Origin: Hymenobacter canadensis | GTDB taxonomy: Bacteria > Bacteroidota > Bacteroidia > Cytophagales > Hymenobacteraceae | Assembly: GCF_027359925.1 (NCBI RefSeq) | Contig: NZ_CP114767.1 | Location: 3,658,001-3,722,000 of the forward strand | DNA: 64,000 nucleotides | Direction of reading: 5' to 3' | Part shown: piece by piece, positions 42,135 through 51,180 of the stretch | How positions within the stretch are numbered: the first letter of the stretch is position 1 | Layout: each line of letters starts with the position of its first letter | Made by a program: the position numbers and the translations under genes | Notes under the pieces: model-generated | Told to the model about the DNA's origin: nothing | Databases searched by the model: none | The model's input: only the letters and a program-made list of their open reading frames with translations

Positions 42135-43382
42135 CTAAAATACCGCTCCGGCCAGCAGCCCTGCCAGAACAATGGCGTAGGACGGAATCTTCTCCCACAG
42201 CAGCACCAGAAACGTAGCGCCAATCAGCGTCAGGTTGATGGGCGTATCGGGTAGCGGGTGGTAGAGCAGGAACACCGCCGCGCACACCAGCCCGGCCGAT
42301 ACGGCATTGACGCCCTCCAGCGACGCCTTCACAACGCGGTACTGCTTGAGCTGGTCCCAGAACCGGATAAGGAAGAAGATGAGCAGCGTGCCGGGCATGA
42401 AGATGCCGGCCGCTGCCACCAGCGCCCCCACCACCTGCCCGCCAATGCCGTAGTCGCGCATGGCCAGCGCCCCGATGTAGGAGGCAAAGGCAAAGTTGGG
42501 GCCCGGCAGCGCCTGCGTGAGGCCGTAGCCCGACAAAAACTCCGGCGCCGTCAGGTACTCCTTGAATTCCACGAACTCCGCGAACAGCAGTGGCGCCAGC
42601 ACCTGCCCGCCCCCGAATACCAGGCTGCCGTTGCGGTAGAAGTTCTCGAATAGTAGCACCGGCAGCTCGCGGGTGTAGTGGCCCAGCACGGCCGCCCCGA
42701 TGAACACGCCGCCCCACAGCATGAAGTTGGCCCACTCGATGCGCAACGGCTGCTTATCCAGGATGGGGGCGTGCTTGCGGTAGCGGAAGGTGGTAACCAG
42801 GCCGCCGCCCAGCAGCAGCAGCGGCAGCAACTGCGGCAGCTGAAAGCGGTAGGCCAGCATGGCCGCGCCCACCATTAGCGCCACCGACGTTTTGGTATGG
42901 ATGACCTTCTCAGCAATCTTATAGGCCGAGTACGCCACAAAGCCCACCGCAATGGGCTGCACAAAGCGCACCAGCTGTGTTACCTGTTCCTTATCGAGGT
43001 AGCTCATGGCCACGCCGGCGGCCGTCATGATACTCACGGCGGGCAGCATCCAGACCAGCAGGGTAAGGTAGGCCAGGTTGGGCCCGCCCAGGCGAAACCC
43101 GATGGCCGTGATAGTCTGGGTGGACGTCGGGCCGGGCAGCAGCTGGCAGAGCGCCATAATTTCCAGCAACTCGGCCGAAGTGAGGTAGCGCCGCTTGTCT
43201 ACGAGCAGGCGCAGCATCATGGCGGTATGGGCCTGTGGCCCACCAAAGGCCGTAACGGCCAGCGCCGCCACGTCTTTTAGAAAGATAATCCCCCGTACCC
43301 GCCGGGTCCGGGCGCCGGTGCGGCGGGGCGGCGGCGCCAGCTGCACGTCATCGGGGGGCGGAAGTGGCGGAGTGGAAAGCAC
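42135..43382 (-). CDS. chrA: Chromate efflux transporter (two-domain ChrA)
   Basis: 415 residues with about ten to twelve hydrophobic segments in two homologous halves. Each half has the CHR signature: FGGPQAHTAMM and CQLLPGPTSTQ in the first, and FGGGQVLAPLL and TQALPGPNFAFASYIG in the second. Exports chromate, or sulfate analogues, using proton motive force. A possible chrB regulator is not nearby. Confidence 0.92.
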   Translation of the reverse strand: MLSTPPLPPPDDVQLAPPPRRTGARTRRVRGIIFLKDVAALAVTAFGGPQAHTAMMLRLLVDKRRYLTSAELLEIMALCQLLPGPTSTQTITAIGFRLGGPNLAYLTLLVWMLPAVSIMTAAGVAMSYLDKEQVTQLVRFVQPIAVGFVAYSAYKIAEKVIHTKTSVALMVGAAMLAYRFQLPQLLPLLLLGGGLVTTFRYRKHAPILDKQPLRIEWANFMLWGGVFIGAAVLGHYTRELPVLLFENFYRNGSLVFGGGQVLAPLLFAEFVEFKEYLTAPEFLSGYGLTQALPGPNFAFASYIGALAMRDYGIGGQVVGALVAAAGIFMPGTLLIFFLIRFWDQLKQYRVVKASLEGVNAVSAGLVCAAVFLLYHPLPDTPINLTLIGATFLVLLWEKIPSYAIVLAGLLAGAVF

Positions 43383-43466
43383 AGACCTAAGGTAGCAGAA
43401 GCTTTAGTTTGTGCCGGCAGAGGGCAGCGAAAATGTGCGGCTGATACGGAAAAAGGAAGGCCTTAA

Positions 43467-43551
43467 AAACTGTCATTCCGACGAAGGAGGAATCTGGATA
43501 AAGCCGATGAACGGTTTCACTCAGATTCCTCCTTCGTCGGAATGACAGTTT
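43467..43551. repeat. Paired inverted repeat, GTCATTCCGACG variant
   Basis: Arms 43467-43496 and 43522-43551 are perfect reverse complements over 30 bp with a 25-bp centre. Shorter relative of the GTCATTCCGAGC group, between two minus-strand genes (oxygenase then chrA). Confidence 0.9.
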
Positions 43552-43561
43552 CTATAGCCTG

Positions 43562-44539
43562 TTACTTCTTCTTCAGGCCCAGCTCAATCAAGCGCTCGTT
43601 CAGGAACTCGCCGGCCGTAATGTCGGCTTCCTTCTTGGGGTTTTCGGGCGTGACGCAGCTTTCCAGCGCGGCCAGGCTCATTTCGGAGCGCGGGTGCATG
43701 AAAAACGGCACCGAGAAGCGCGAGGAGTTCATTTTCTCGCGGGCCGGGTTCACTACGCGGTGAATGGTGCTCTTGAGCACGCCGTTGGTGAGTCGCTGCA
43801 GCATATCGCCTACGTTCACCACAATCTGGTCGGGCAAAGCCGTAATCGGAATCCACTTGCCGTCGCGCCGCTTCACCTGCAGGCCATCGGCCGAGGCACC
43901 CATCAGCAGCGTGATGAGGTTGATGTCGCCGTGCTCGGCGGCCCGAACGGCATCGGCCGGTACGGCATCCGGGTCTTCGATGGGGAAGTAGTGAATGGGG
44001 CGCAGAATGCTATTGCCGTTGCGCACCTTGTCGTCGAAATAGGACTCGGGCAGCTCCAGGTACAGCGCAATGGCGCGCAGTACGTCCTGGCCGGCCGATT
44101 CCAGGGTGCGGTAGGTGGTGAAGGTGCTCTTCTGGAAGCCGGGTACTTCCGACGGCCAGATGTTGGCGGGGTACTCCTTGCCGATGGGGTCGGTGTGGTC
44201 TTCCACTTCCTGGCCCACGTGGTAGAACTCCTTCAGGTCGCCGGTGTTGCGGCCTTTGGCGTGCTCCTTGCCTTTGCTGATGTAGCCGCGCTGGCCTGCC
44301 AGTTCAGGGTTTTCGTAACGCTGCTTGGTTTCGTCGGGCAGCGAAAAGAAGTTTTTAACGTCGTCGTACAGCGACGTGGTCTGTTCGTCGGAGAGGCCGT
44401 GGTTCTTGAGGGCCACAAAGCCGATGCTCTGATAGGCTTCGCCGAGCTGCTGTACGAAGCGGGCTTTGCGCTCCGGGTCACCGGAACGGAAGTCGGCCAG
44501 GTCGAGGGAGGGAATTTCTTCCAGCAGTTTTTCTTCCAT
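43562..44539 (-). CDS. 2-oxoglutarate/Fe(II) oxygenase, isopenicillin N synthase family
   Basis: 325 residues. DIOX_N domain at the start (PSLDLADFRSGDPERKARFV), then the double-stranded beta-helix with metal ligands HGD in AEHGDINLIT and the distal His in STIHRVVNP, and the co-substrate Arg in RFSVPFF. These enzymes hydroxylate or cyclise small molecules; the name does not imply penicillin synthesis. It diverges from the lipoprotein gene at 44673. Confidence 0.9.
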   Translation of the reverse strand: MEEKLLEEIPSLDLADFRSGDPERKARFVQQLGEAYQSIGFVALKNHGLSDEQTTSLYDDVKNFFSLPDETKQRYENPELAGQRGYISKGKEHAKGRNTGDLKEFYHVGQEVEDHTDPIGKEYPANIWPSEVPGFQKSTFTTYRTLESAGQDVLRAIALYLELPESYFDDKVRNGNSILRPIHYFPIEDPDAVPADAVRAAEHGDINLITLLMGASADGLQVKRRDGKWIPITALPDQIVVNVGDMLQRLTNGVLKSTIHRVVNPAREKMNSSRFSVPFFMHPRSEMSLAALESCVTPENPKKEADITAGEFLNERLIELGLKKK

Positions 44540-44554
44540 CTTAGAAAATCACTA

Positions 44555-44562
44555 TACTTTTG
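44555..44562 (+). promoter_or_regulatory. Bacteroidota-type -7 box in the divergent oxygenase/lipoprotein region
   Basis: TACTTTTG preceded by a T-rich TTTTTC about 21 bp upstream. Drives the + strand lipoprotein, with a leader of about 105 nt. Confidence 0.4.
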
Positions 44563-44672
44563 GACAATGAATGCGTACCGCGCAAGGTACTCAAAAACCC
44601 AACGCTTTACCGGCGCCGGATGTTTCCGGAGGCTTCGCTCTTTCCCACTTTCACACCTGTTTTCAGCGTAGT

Positions 44673-45506
44673 ATGAACTTCTCTCCCCTGATGCTTGGCA
44701 CGGTTGTGCTGCTGGGCCTGGCTGCCTGCGACACCGCCAAGCAAGCCACGGAATCCTCGGCCTCCACCACCGATACCGCCGCCACCACCATGGCCAACAC
44801 GGCCGCTACGCTGGAAAAAAACGGCATCCGGCTCACGCCCTTCACCAACTCGCCCCGGTTTCCGGAAGCGCAGCTAGCGCTGAAGTCGCCGCCGGCCGGC
44901 TCGGTGGTGCCCAGCGGCGCCGTAGCGTTCGACTACGACCTGAGCAATTTTCAGCTCACCAAAATGACCGGCGGCGCGCACGCCGGCCACCTGGCCAACT
45001 CGCAGAAGGGCCAGCACATCCACAACATCGTGGACAACCAGCCCTACTCGGCGCACTACGAAACTGAGTTCACCAAACCCGTGGCCGATGGCCAGCACGT
45101 GGTGCTGTCGTTTCTGTCGCGCTCCTACCACGAGAGCCTCAAGCACCGCAGCGCCTACGACCTGCGCGTGATTACCGTCGGCAAGGTCGCCCCCGGCACC
45201 CCGGCCTTCGACCTGAAAGCGCCGCACCTGTTCTACAGCCGCCCCAAAGACGTATACACCGGTGCCGATAAGGAGAAGGTGATGCTGGATTTCTTCCTCG
45301 TGAACACCACGCTGGAGCCCGGCGGCACGCAGGTGCGTGCCACCATCAACGGCGCCGAGTTCATGCTGGATCAGTGGGCTCCTTACATGATGGAAGGCCT
45401 GCCAATGGGCGAAAACACGGTGAAGCTGGAGCTGGTAGATGCCAGCGGCAACCTCATCCCCGGCCCCTACAACTCCGTCACCCGCACGTTCTCGCTGCAG
45501 CCGTAG
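44673..45506 (+). CDS. Secreted lipoprotein of a Bacteroidota family with unknown role
   Basis: 277 residues from ATG at 44673, chosen because a lipoprotein signal starts there (MNFSPLMLGTVVLLGLAAC, lipobox LAAC). Two related beta segments: GIRLTPFTNSPRFPEAQLAL with SAHYETEFTKPV, GQHIHNIVDNQPYSAHYE and VVLSFLSRSYHESLK, and a second GADKEKVMLDFFLVN with GENTVKLELVDASGNLI. A family of this shape is sometimes labelled phosphopeptide-binding in databases; I see no domain that proves it. Likely surface or periplasmic. Confidence 0.72.
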   Translation: MNFSPLMLGTVVLLGLAACDTAKQATESSASTTDTAATTMANTAATLEKNGIRLTPFTNSPRFPEAQLALKSPPAGSVVPSGAVAFDYDLSNFQLTKMTGGAHAGHLANSQKGQHIHNIVDNQPYSAHYETEFTKPVADGQHVVLSFLSRSYHESLKHRSAYDLRVITVGKVAPGTPAFDLKAPHLFYSRPKDVYTGADKEKVMLDFFLVNTTLEPGGTQVRATINGAEFMLDQWAPYMMEGLPMGENTVKLELVDASGNLIPGPYNSVTRTFSLQP

Positions 45507-45518
45507 GTTCAGGACTTA

Positions 45519-45563
45519 CGCAACGGGCCCGGCTTATCCATTCGATTTGCCGGGCCCGTTGCG
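45519..45563. terminator. Bidirectional terminator, 15-bp perfect stem
   Basis: CGCAACGGGCCCGGC and its complement around a 15-nt AT-rich loop, between the convergent lipoprotein and DUF4349 genes. Confidence 0.8.
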
Positions 45564-45579
45564 TTAGCGAGCGTTGCAG

Positions 45580-46287
45580 TTAGTGGGTAGTTGGCCGGCG
45601 GGAGTAGCGGTACACGAGCCAGCCGATGAGCAGCAGGGATAGGGGCCAGAAGTAGGTGCAGGCCACCAGGACTTCGCCCAGCAGGTGCCAGCCAAAGCGC
45701 AGGCCGGCCGTGAGGCGCGGGGCCAGCGGCGGCTGTGGGGCCATTTCGGCCGGAATCAGCTGGTAATAGCGCAGCGTGAGCGTCCCCATGGTGGCCTCGT
45801 CGGCCAGCAGCTTGTCGTGAGCCGACAAGGCCTTGGCCGCCGTGTCCTGTACACGTACGCGCAGCTGGGTGCTGGTCAGGTCGCGGGAGCTGATGTCCTT
45901 GTTCTCGACATAGCCCAGCTCGCCCAGTGCAAACGTAAGCGGCACAAACCGCGCCGACGGCACGCGAATGGTGAGCTGCTGAGTATGGCGGCCATCTTCG
46001 GCGTCTTCGTGGGCCTGCGCCAGGTACGCCCCGTACCGGTGCAGTAGCGTGTCCAGTTGGTGGGTGGTGGCCGCAAAGTCGGACACCAGCAGGTTCATGG
46101 TGCCTTGGTAAATAACGGGGCGGTTGGTTTGCCACAGGCTGGCCAGCGGTACGTCCGGCATGGGCGCCGGGGCGGGTACCACTATTTCTGGTGCTTCAGC
46201 CGCAGCAGTTGTATCAGCTTCCTGCTGTTGGGCACACCCGCCCAGCAGCAGCCCCAGCAGCGGGAGCAGTTGCCATAACTTTTTCAT
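45580..46287 (-). CDS. DUF4349-domain lipoprotein
   Basis: 235 residues from ATG at 46287 (MKKLWQLLPLLGLLLGGC, lipobox LGGC); the frame extension to 46374 is unconserved. The DUF4349 region (residues 60-200) has the RPVIYQGTMNLLVSDF and LTIRVPSARFVPLTFALGELG strands and a central helix. The C-terminus is a membrane helix (ACTYFWPLSLLLIGWLVY) followed by a basic tail, so the protein is anchored at both ends. Role unknown; members occur in envelope contexts. Confidence 0.82.
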   Translation of the reverse strand: MKKLWQLLPLLGLLLGGCAQQQEADTTAAAEAPEIVVPAPAPMPDVPLASLWQTNRPVIYQGTMNLLVSDFAATTHQLDTLLHRYGAYLAQAHEDAEDGRHTQQLTIRVPSARFVPLTFALGELGYVENKDISSRDLTSTQLRVRVQDTAAKALSAHDKLLADEATMGTLTLRYYQLIPAEMAPQPPLAPRLTAGLRFGWHLLGEVLVACTYFWPLSLLLIGWLVYRYSRRPTTH

Positions 46288-46513
46288 CGAAGGAAAGGGG
46301 ATTGGGATGAAATGAAAAAGCTGCGCAGCTTCTGCTGGTTCATACAGCAGGCAGCGAAACGTAACCCAGCCCAAGCCAGCGAATGGGCAGCAGATAGGGC
46401 AGGGGGCTTATGCTTCAGTGTACGCCATTCGTGTGGCCCACCCCTATATTTCCGGCTTCCCTTATCGTCACCAAATGAGTACTTTCTAAGCCCGAATCCC
46501 CAATTCCTACACC

Positions 46514-48631
46514 CTAAAACTGCCTCACGCGCCAAGCCAGGGCCACTTCGAAATAGGGGTAGAGGCTGTGGGTGGCGCGGTCCAGGTCTTCGGGGGTGTA
46601 GCTGGGCCCTACGAACGGGCCGGTGCCGGGGCGGTAGCGGTAGAGCGTGCGCAGCTCCTGCAGCCATAGGCTGGCCGAGAAAGCCAGGGCGCCGGCCCGC
46701 CGCTCGTAGGCCACGTCGGGGCCCTGCTGGCGCGTGAGGGCGCGCAGATAAATGAGCGAAGAGCCGCCTGCATTCTGCACCAGCGCGGCGCGGGCGTGGG
46801 TGCGCTGCTCCAGAAACCGGTAGCCGAGGCGCAGGCTGCTGGAACTGGCCACCGGCCGGCGGCGGCCAGTCCAGCCGTAGCGCAGGCCGCCGCGCAGGTC
46901 GTGGGTGATGGTGGTATCGAGGGGGCTTTCCCGGAAGGCCGGCCAGCGCAGCAGCCCCACGCGGTTTTCGCGGCGGGCGTAGTCCAGCACCGTGAGCAGG
47001 CGGGGCGTGAGCTGGTACGTGAGGTTCTGCTGCTGCTCCAGCACCCGGCTGGCGCGGTTGCGCAGCTGCTCGCTGGCCCGGTCGCGCACCTGGTAGCTCA
47101 CCCACAGGTGGTAGGTGCTGCGGATGCTGAAGTGCCCCGGCGCCCACGTAAAGCCCGGCTCCCAGTGCAGCAGCCGGTCGGTGTAGTTTTCGGCGCTGAG
47201 CGCTGCCCGGATAAACACAAACTGCCGGTACTCGCCGGCCACGGCCAGGCTGGTGCGGAAGTTGCCGCGCCAGCGGCCGGTCCAGGTGAGGCGTAGTTGG
47301 TGCTGGGCCTCGTCGCGGTCCTGCTGGTTGTCTTTGCTGGGAGCCGCTACGCGCAGCAGCTGGGCCGCGCCGGTCAGGGAAAGCGCGTGGCGGGGCAGCG
47401 GCAGCCAGGTCAGCTCGCCCTGCCACTGGGTGGTTTGCTCGGTGATGTCCTTGATTCGCTCCCGGGCCAACGCCAGCTCGTATTGGGCCGGCGCGAGGTT
47501 GCGGGTGTTGCTAAGGTCGTAGGCGCGGTTGCGCTGCCGGTAGCCAAAGTTCAGTACGGCCTGCACCTTGCGCGAGCCCAGCCGCAACTCCTGGCGGGTG
47601 TCCAGCTCGCGCTGGCGGTAGCCCAGGTTCTGTAGCGTATCGGCCTCGGGCCCCAGGCGGCGGTAGGCAAAGGCCCGGCTGGGCAGCGCCACGGCATTCA
47701 CCGACCGGAACGATACCTTATCCGACAGGCGATAGGCCCAGGTCAGCTCGCCGGCCAGCGTGTCGCTCTGGATGCGCTGCACGTTGCCGGGCACGTAGTC
47801 TTCGGCGCGGTGGGCGCGGTAGGCACCGCGTAACGTCCCGCTGGAATACTGGTCGAATGTGTGCTCATAGTAGCCTTCGGCCAGCAGCCGCTGCCACACG
47901 CGCGGCCCCAGCTGGGCGCGGGTGCCCAGCACGCGCAACGCCAGCGGCGGCGCGGCCCCTCCCTGCAGAAATGCCAGCGTCGAGAAGTCGAAGCCGTAGG
48001 CCGGGCCGGTGTCCTGGCGGCCGTTGCGCACGTCCTGCACCACGCCGCCAAACCCGATCAGCCGCAGCACCGACAGCGAATCGGTGGCCTGGGAGGGCAG
48101 CAGGCGGGGCAGGGCCTGCTCGTAGCCGAGGCGGGCCAGCCAGAGGCCGGTGCGGGTGGCGTTGGCGCGGCTTTGCTCGTAGCGCACAAACTGCCCCGCG
48201 CGCCAGCCCCGCCGGCCCAGATCCATGGTGTGCAGGGCATCGGCGGCGTAGTCTTCGCGCACGAAAGGCGGCTGGCCGCGCGAATCGTAAATCCATTCGC
48301 TCAGGAGGCGGTAGCGCAGCTGCTGGTGGCGGCCCAGGTGCAGCGTGCCCAGCACGGCCGTGCGCTGGGCGTAGGTGCTCACGCCCACGCGCCGGGCCTG
48401 GCTGGTGAGCAGCAGCAGCGAGTCGGGAGTGGGGGCAACGGTGCGGGCCAGCAGCGGCAGGGTGCCGGCATCTACGAGCGACTGCGCCAGGCCTGGAAGA
48501 GAGGCGAGCAGAAGGCTACCAGCCAGCAGGATTTGCCCGAGGAACCCCCGCCGTTTTTCGGCTGTTCGGCAGGCGCTTATCGGCCCTGCTCCGGCGCCTA
48601 CGGAATTTGCAACGGAACAGAGAAACTCCAT
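46514..48631 (-). CDS. Large secreted outer-membrane-type protein of unknown function
   Basis: About 705 residues. The reading frame runs to 48691; the signal-peptide-like RGFLGQILLAGSLLLASLPGLAQ suggests a start at or after ATG 48631. The rest is rich in alternating aromatic, Arg and polar residues (YRLLSEWIYD, LRYGWTGR, LGYRFLEQRTHARAAL) and ends WRVRQF, a terminal Phe typical of outer-membrane barrels. No recognisable domain. It reads divergently from the PD40-OmpA gene. Confidence 0.6.
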   Translation of the reverse strand: MEFLCSVANSVGAGAGPISACRTAEKRRGFLGQILLAGSLLLASLPGLAQSLVDAGTLPLLARTVAPTPDSLLLLTSQARRVGVSTYAQRTAVLGTLHLGRHQQLRYRLLSEWIYDSRGQPPFVREDYAADALHTMDLGRRGWRAGQFVRYEQSRANATRTGLWLARLGYEQALPRLLPSQATDSLSVLRLIGFGGVVQDVRNGRQDTGPAYGFDFSTLAFLQGGAAPPLALRVLGTRAQLGPRVWQRLLAEGYYEHTFDQYSSGTLRGAYRAHRAEDYVPGNVQRIQSDTLAGELTWAYRLSDKVSFRSVNAVALPSRAFAYRRLGPEADTLQNLGYRQRELDTRQELRLGSRKVQAVLNFGYRQRNRAYDLSNTRNLAPAQYELALARERIKDITEQTTQWQGELTWLPLPRHALSLTGAAQLLRVAAPSKDNQQDRDEAQHQLRLTWTGRWRGNFRTSLAVAGEYRQFVFIRAALSAENYTDRLLHWEPGFTWAPGHFSIRSTYHLWVSYQVRDRASEQLRNRASRVLEQQQNLTYQLTPRLLTVLDYARRENRVGLLRWPAFRESPLDTTITHDLRGGLRYGWTGRRRPVASSSSLRLGYRFLEQRTHARAALVQNAGGSSLIYLRALTRQQGPDVAYERRAGALAFSASLWLQELRTLYRYRPGTGPFVGPSYTPEDLDRATHSLYPYFEVALAWRVRQF

Positions 48632-48749
48632 GAGGAAAGCAGCGCAACGCCAGACGACAAGCAAGTTAGTGCATCGGGTGGCGCGCCGCAACCGGGCGCA
48701 TTTTTTGCGCTTTCATCAAAATTTAACGCGCCCAGGCTTCCTATCTGCG

Positions 48750-48757
48750 TACCTTTG
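48750..48757 (+). promoter_or_regulatory. -7-like box upstream of the PD40-OmpA gene
   Basis: TACCTTTG, about 116 nt before the ATG at 48874. No clear -33 partner. Confidence 0.35.
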
Positions 48758-48873
48758 AGGTTCATGTGTTGAGTCGCCGCAACTTCGGAGCCCAACCTCA
48801 CGTCTCCACTGCAAGGGAAGCCACCGCTCCCGGCTTGTGCTCAGGTGCAGGCTATAGTTTCGTCAATCAGCTT

Positions 48874-50916
48874 ATGAATGTTCAGAAATTTCTACTGTCG
48901 GTAGGGTTGGTAGTGGGAGGGTTCGTGAGCGTACAGGCACAGCACGCCGTGTGGGCGGCGAAAGTTGCGGCGGTATCGTCGCAGAAAGCGGAGGGCAAAG
49001 AGGCCTTCTCGCCGGAAAAGGTATTGGGCGAACCCAACGCCCAGCCGCTGGGCCAGGTCAGCAACGAAGCTTGGATTCCGCGCAAGGAAAGCAACGACGA
49101 GTTTATAGAGGTGCGCTTCGGCAAATCTCTCATTGCCAAGCAGGTGACGGTGGTGGAGAACTTCAACCCCGGCTCCGTGGTCAAGATAGAGCTGATCGAC
49201 ACGCGCGGTGGCAAGCACCAGGTGTACGCCAACGACAGCCCGGGCCCGATTCCGGAGCAGTTCCGGTCGTTGCAGGTGACGTTTGCGCCGGGCACCTACC
49301 GCACCATCGGCGTGCTCGTGACCATGAACACCAAGGCCGTGAACGGCGTCAACCAGATTGACGCCATCGGCATTGCTGACGTGGCCGAAACGATGGTAAA
49401 AAAGGAATTCAAGAGCGAATCGGAAGGCGTGAAGATTGACTCGGCCATGGTGAATCTGGGGCCGAACGTTAACTCCAAGTACGTGGACACGCACCCGGTT
49501 ATCTCGCCCGACGGCCGCACGCTGTTCTTTGCCCGTCAGGAAAGCCCCCAGAATACGGGCGGCGCCAACGACGTGCAGGACGTGTGGTACAGTACTCTCG
49601 GCAACGCCAAGAATAAAGCCTGGAACCCAGCCAAGAACATCGGCGGCCCCATCAACACGCCCGGCCCCAACGGCTTGGCGTCGGTATCGTCGGACGGCAA
49701 TACGGCGGTGCTCATCAACGTCTACAACGAAGACGGCACGCTCGACCCGAAGGGCGTGAGCATGAGCAAGCGCACCAAAACAGGTTGGAGCCGCCCCGAG
49801 AAGATCAACATCGAGGATTTCTATAACGACGACGAGGAAAACGTCGATTACTTCCTGGGCACCTCGGGCAAGGTGCTGCTGATGGCCGTGCAGCGCAAAG
49901 ACGGGCAGGGCGAGCAGGATATCTTCGTCAGCTTCCGCAGTACCGATGGCAAGTCGTGGAGCAAGCCGCGCAACCTTGGGCCCAGCATCAACACCAAAAA
50001 GCCAGAGTTTGCGCCTTTCCTGGCCTCTGATGGCCGCACGCTGTACTTCGCTTCGGAAGGCCACGGCGGCTACGGCAAGAGCGACGTGTTCTATAGCAAG
50101 CGCCTCGACGACAGCTGGACCAACTGGACCAAGCCCCGCAACCTGGGCCCCAACGTCAATTCCCCCGACTTCGATGCCTACTACGTGGTGTCGGCGGCCG
50201 GTGAGGATGCCTACCTGGTTTCCACGCGCAACGGCACCGGCAACTCCAAGGACATCTTCCGCATCGGCCTCACGCCCCAGTTCAAGCCCGAAGTGGTGAC
50301 GCTGGTGCGCGGCCGGGTGCTCGACGCGGCCACCAAAAAGCCGGTGCCGGCCACCATCAAGTACGAAAACCTGCTGACGGGCGAGGAAATCGGGGTGGCC
50401 GAAACCAACCCGGTGGACGGCTCCTACACCATCGTGCTGCCCTCGGGCATTCAGTACGGCTACCGCGCCGAGGCCCCCAACTACCTGGCCGAAGCCGATA
50501 ACCTCGACGTGACGGACCGCCAGAAGTACTCCGAAGTCACGCAGGATCTGTACCTCGTGCCCTTCGCCGTGGGCCAGACCATCAAGCTGAATAACATCTT
50601 CTTCGCCCAGAGCAAGTACTATCTGCGCGAAAACTCCTACCCCGAGCTGCTGCGCCTGGTGCGCACGCTCAAAGAGTACCCGAACGTGGAAATCAAGCTG
50701 GAAGGCCACACCGACAACCAGGGCGACCCGGCTTTGAACCTGAAGCTCAGCCTGGACCGCGTGAACGAGGTGAAAAAGTATCTGGTATCGAAAGGTGTAA
50801 AAGGTACCCGTATCGCCACCGAAGGCTACGGCGACAAAAAGCCCGTAGCCAGCAACGACCAGGAAGAAACCCGCAAGCTCAACCGCCGCGTAGAGTTCCG
50901 GATTACGAAGAAGTAG
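48874..50916 (+). CDS. OmpA-family protein with discoidin-like, PD40 and carboxypeptidase-regulatory modules
   Basis: 680 residues from ATG at 48874 (MNVQKFLLSVGLVVGGFVSV, signal peptide). Order: discoidin/galactose-binding-like module at about 30-160 (FSPEKVLGEPNAQP, EFIEVRFGKSLIAKQVTVVE, IELIDTRGGKHQV); WD40-like PD40 beta-propeller strands (DTHPVISPDGRTLFFARQ, ASDGRTLYFASEG) at about 190-460; carboxypeptidase-regulatory module (VRGRVLDAATKKPVPATIKYE) at about 480-560; OmpA domain with KLEGHTDNQGDPALNLKLS at the end, which binds peptidoglycan. Similar proteins occur with type IX secretion or gliding but here the first module is a sugar-binding-like one. Confidence 0.88.
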   Translation: MNVQKFLLSVGLVVGGFVSVQAQHAVWAAKVAAVSSQKAEGKEAFSPEKVLGEPNAQPLGQVSNEAWIPRKESNDEFIEVRFGKSLIAKQVTVVENFNPGSVVKIELIDTRGGKHQVYANDSPGPIPEQFRSLQVTFAPGTYRTIGVLVTMNTKAVNGVNQIDAIGIADVAETMVKKEFKSESEGVKIDSAMVNLGPNVNSKYVDTHPVISPDGRTLFFARQESPQNTGGANDVQDVWYSTLGNAKNKAWNPAKNIGGPINTPGPNGLASVSSDGNTAVLINVYNEDGTLDPKGVSMSKRTKTGWSRPEKINIEDFYNDDEENVDYFLGTSGKVLLMAVQRKDGQGEQDIFVSFRSTDGKSWSKPRNLGPSINTKKPEFAPFLASDGRTLYFASEGHGGYGKSDVFYSKRLDDSWTNWTKPRNLGPNVNSPDFDAYYVVSAAGEDAYLVSTRNGTGNSKDIFRIGLTPQFKPEVVTLVRGRVLDAATKKPVPATIKYENLLTGEEIGVAETNPVDGSYTIVLPSGIQYGYRAEAPNYLAEADNLDVTDRQKYSEVTQDLYLVPFAVGQTIKLNNIFFAQSKYYLRENSYPELLRLVRTLKEYPNVEIKLEGHTDNQGDPALNLKLSLDRVNEVKKYLVSKGVKGTRIATEGYGDKKPVASNDQEETRKLNRRVEFRITKK

Positions 50917-51180
50917 GGCCTCACCCCCCGGCCCCCTCTCCTATGGGAGAGGGGGTGCCAGCCGACGGCAGCGCAGCACCTTCGGCTGGCGCCTCGGGCA
51001 CTGCTACCACCAACGCAAAGCGCCGCTACTTGTCAGTAGCGGCGCTTTGCGTTGGTGCTCTATGCGAGTCGATGAGCCGTTGCGGAGGCACCAGCCGACG
51101 TGGCGGCGTCGGAGTCGGCTGGCTCCCCCTCGCCACGGGATAATGCGCATCAAGCATTTGCGGGGCGGGGGGTGAGGCCC
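50916..51180. repeat. Nested inverted repeats with a 22-bp terminator hairpin
   Basis: Outer arms GGGCCTCACC (50916 on) and GGTGAGGCCC (to 51180) enclose a short CCCCCTCTCC/GGAGAGGGGG hairpin, GCCAGCCGACG/CGTCGGCTGG segments and, at 51009-51056, a perfect 22-bp stem (ACCAACGCAAAGCGCC ...) with a 4-nt loop. The central hairpin is a strong bidirectional terminator between the convergent OmpA-type and floA genes. The arms touch both stop codons. Confidence 0.85.

Noticed and set aside
43562..44539. Beta-lactam biosynthesis suggested by the isopenicillin N synthase name
   Set aside because: The family is broad; no non-ribosomal synthetase or other beta-lactam genes are present.
48892..50709. 605-residue open frame antisense to the PD40-OmpA gene
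   Set aside because: No domain; composition of a shadow frame; overlaps a gene with clear modules.
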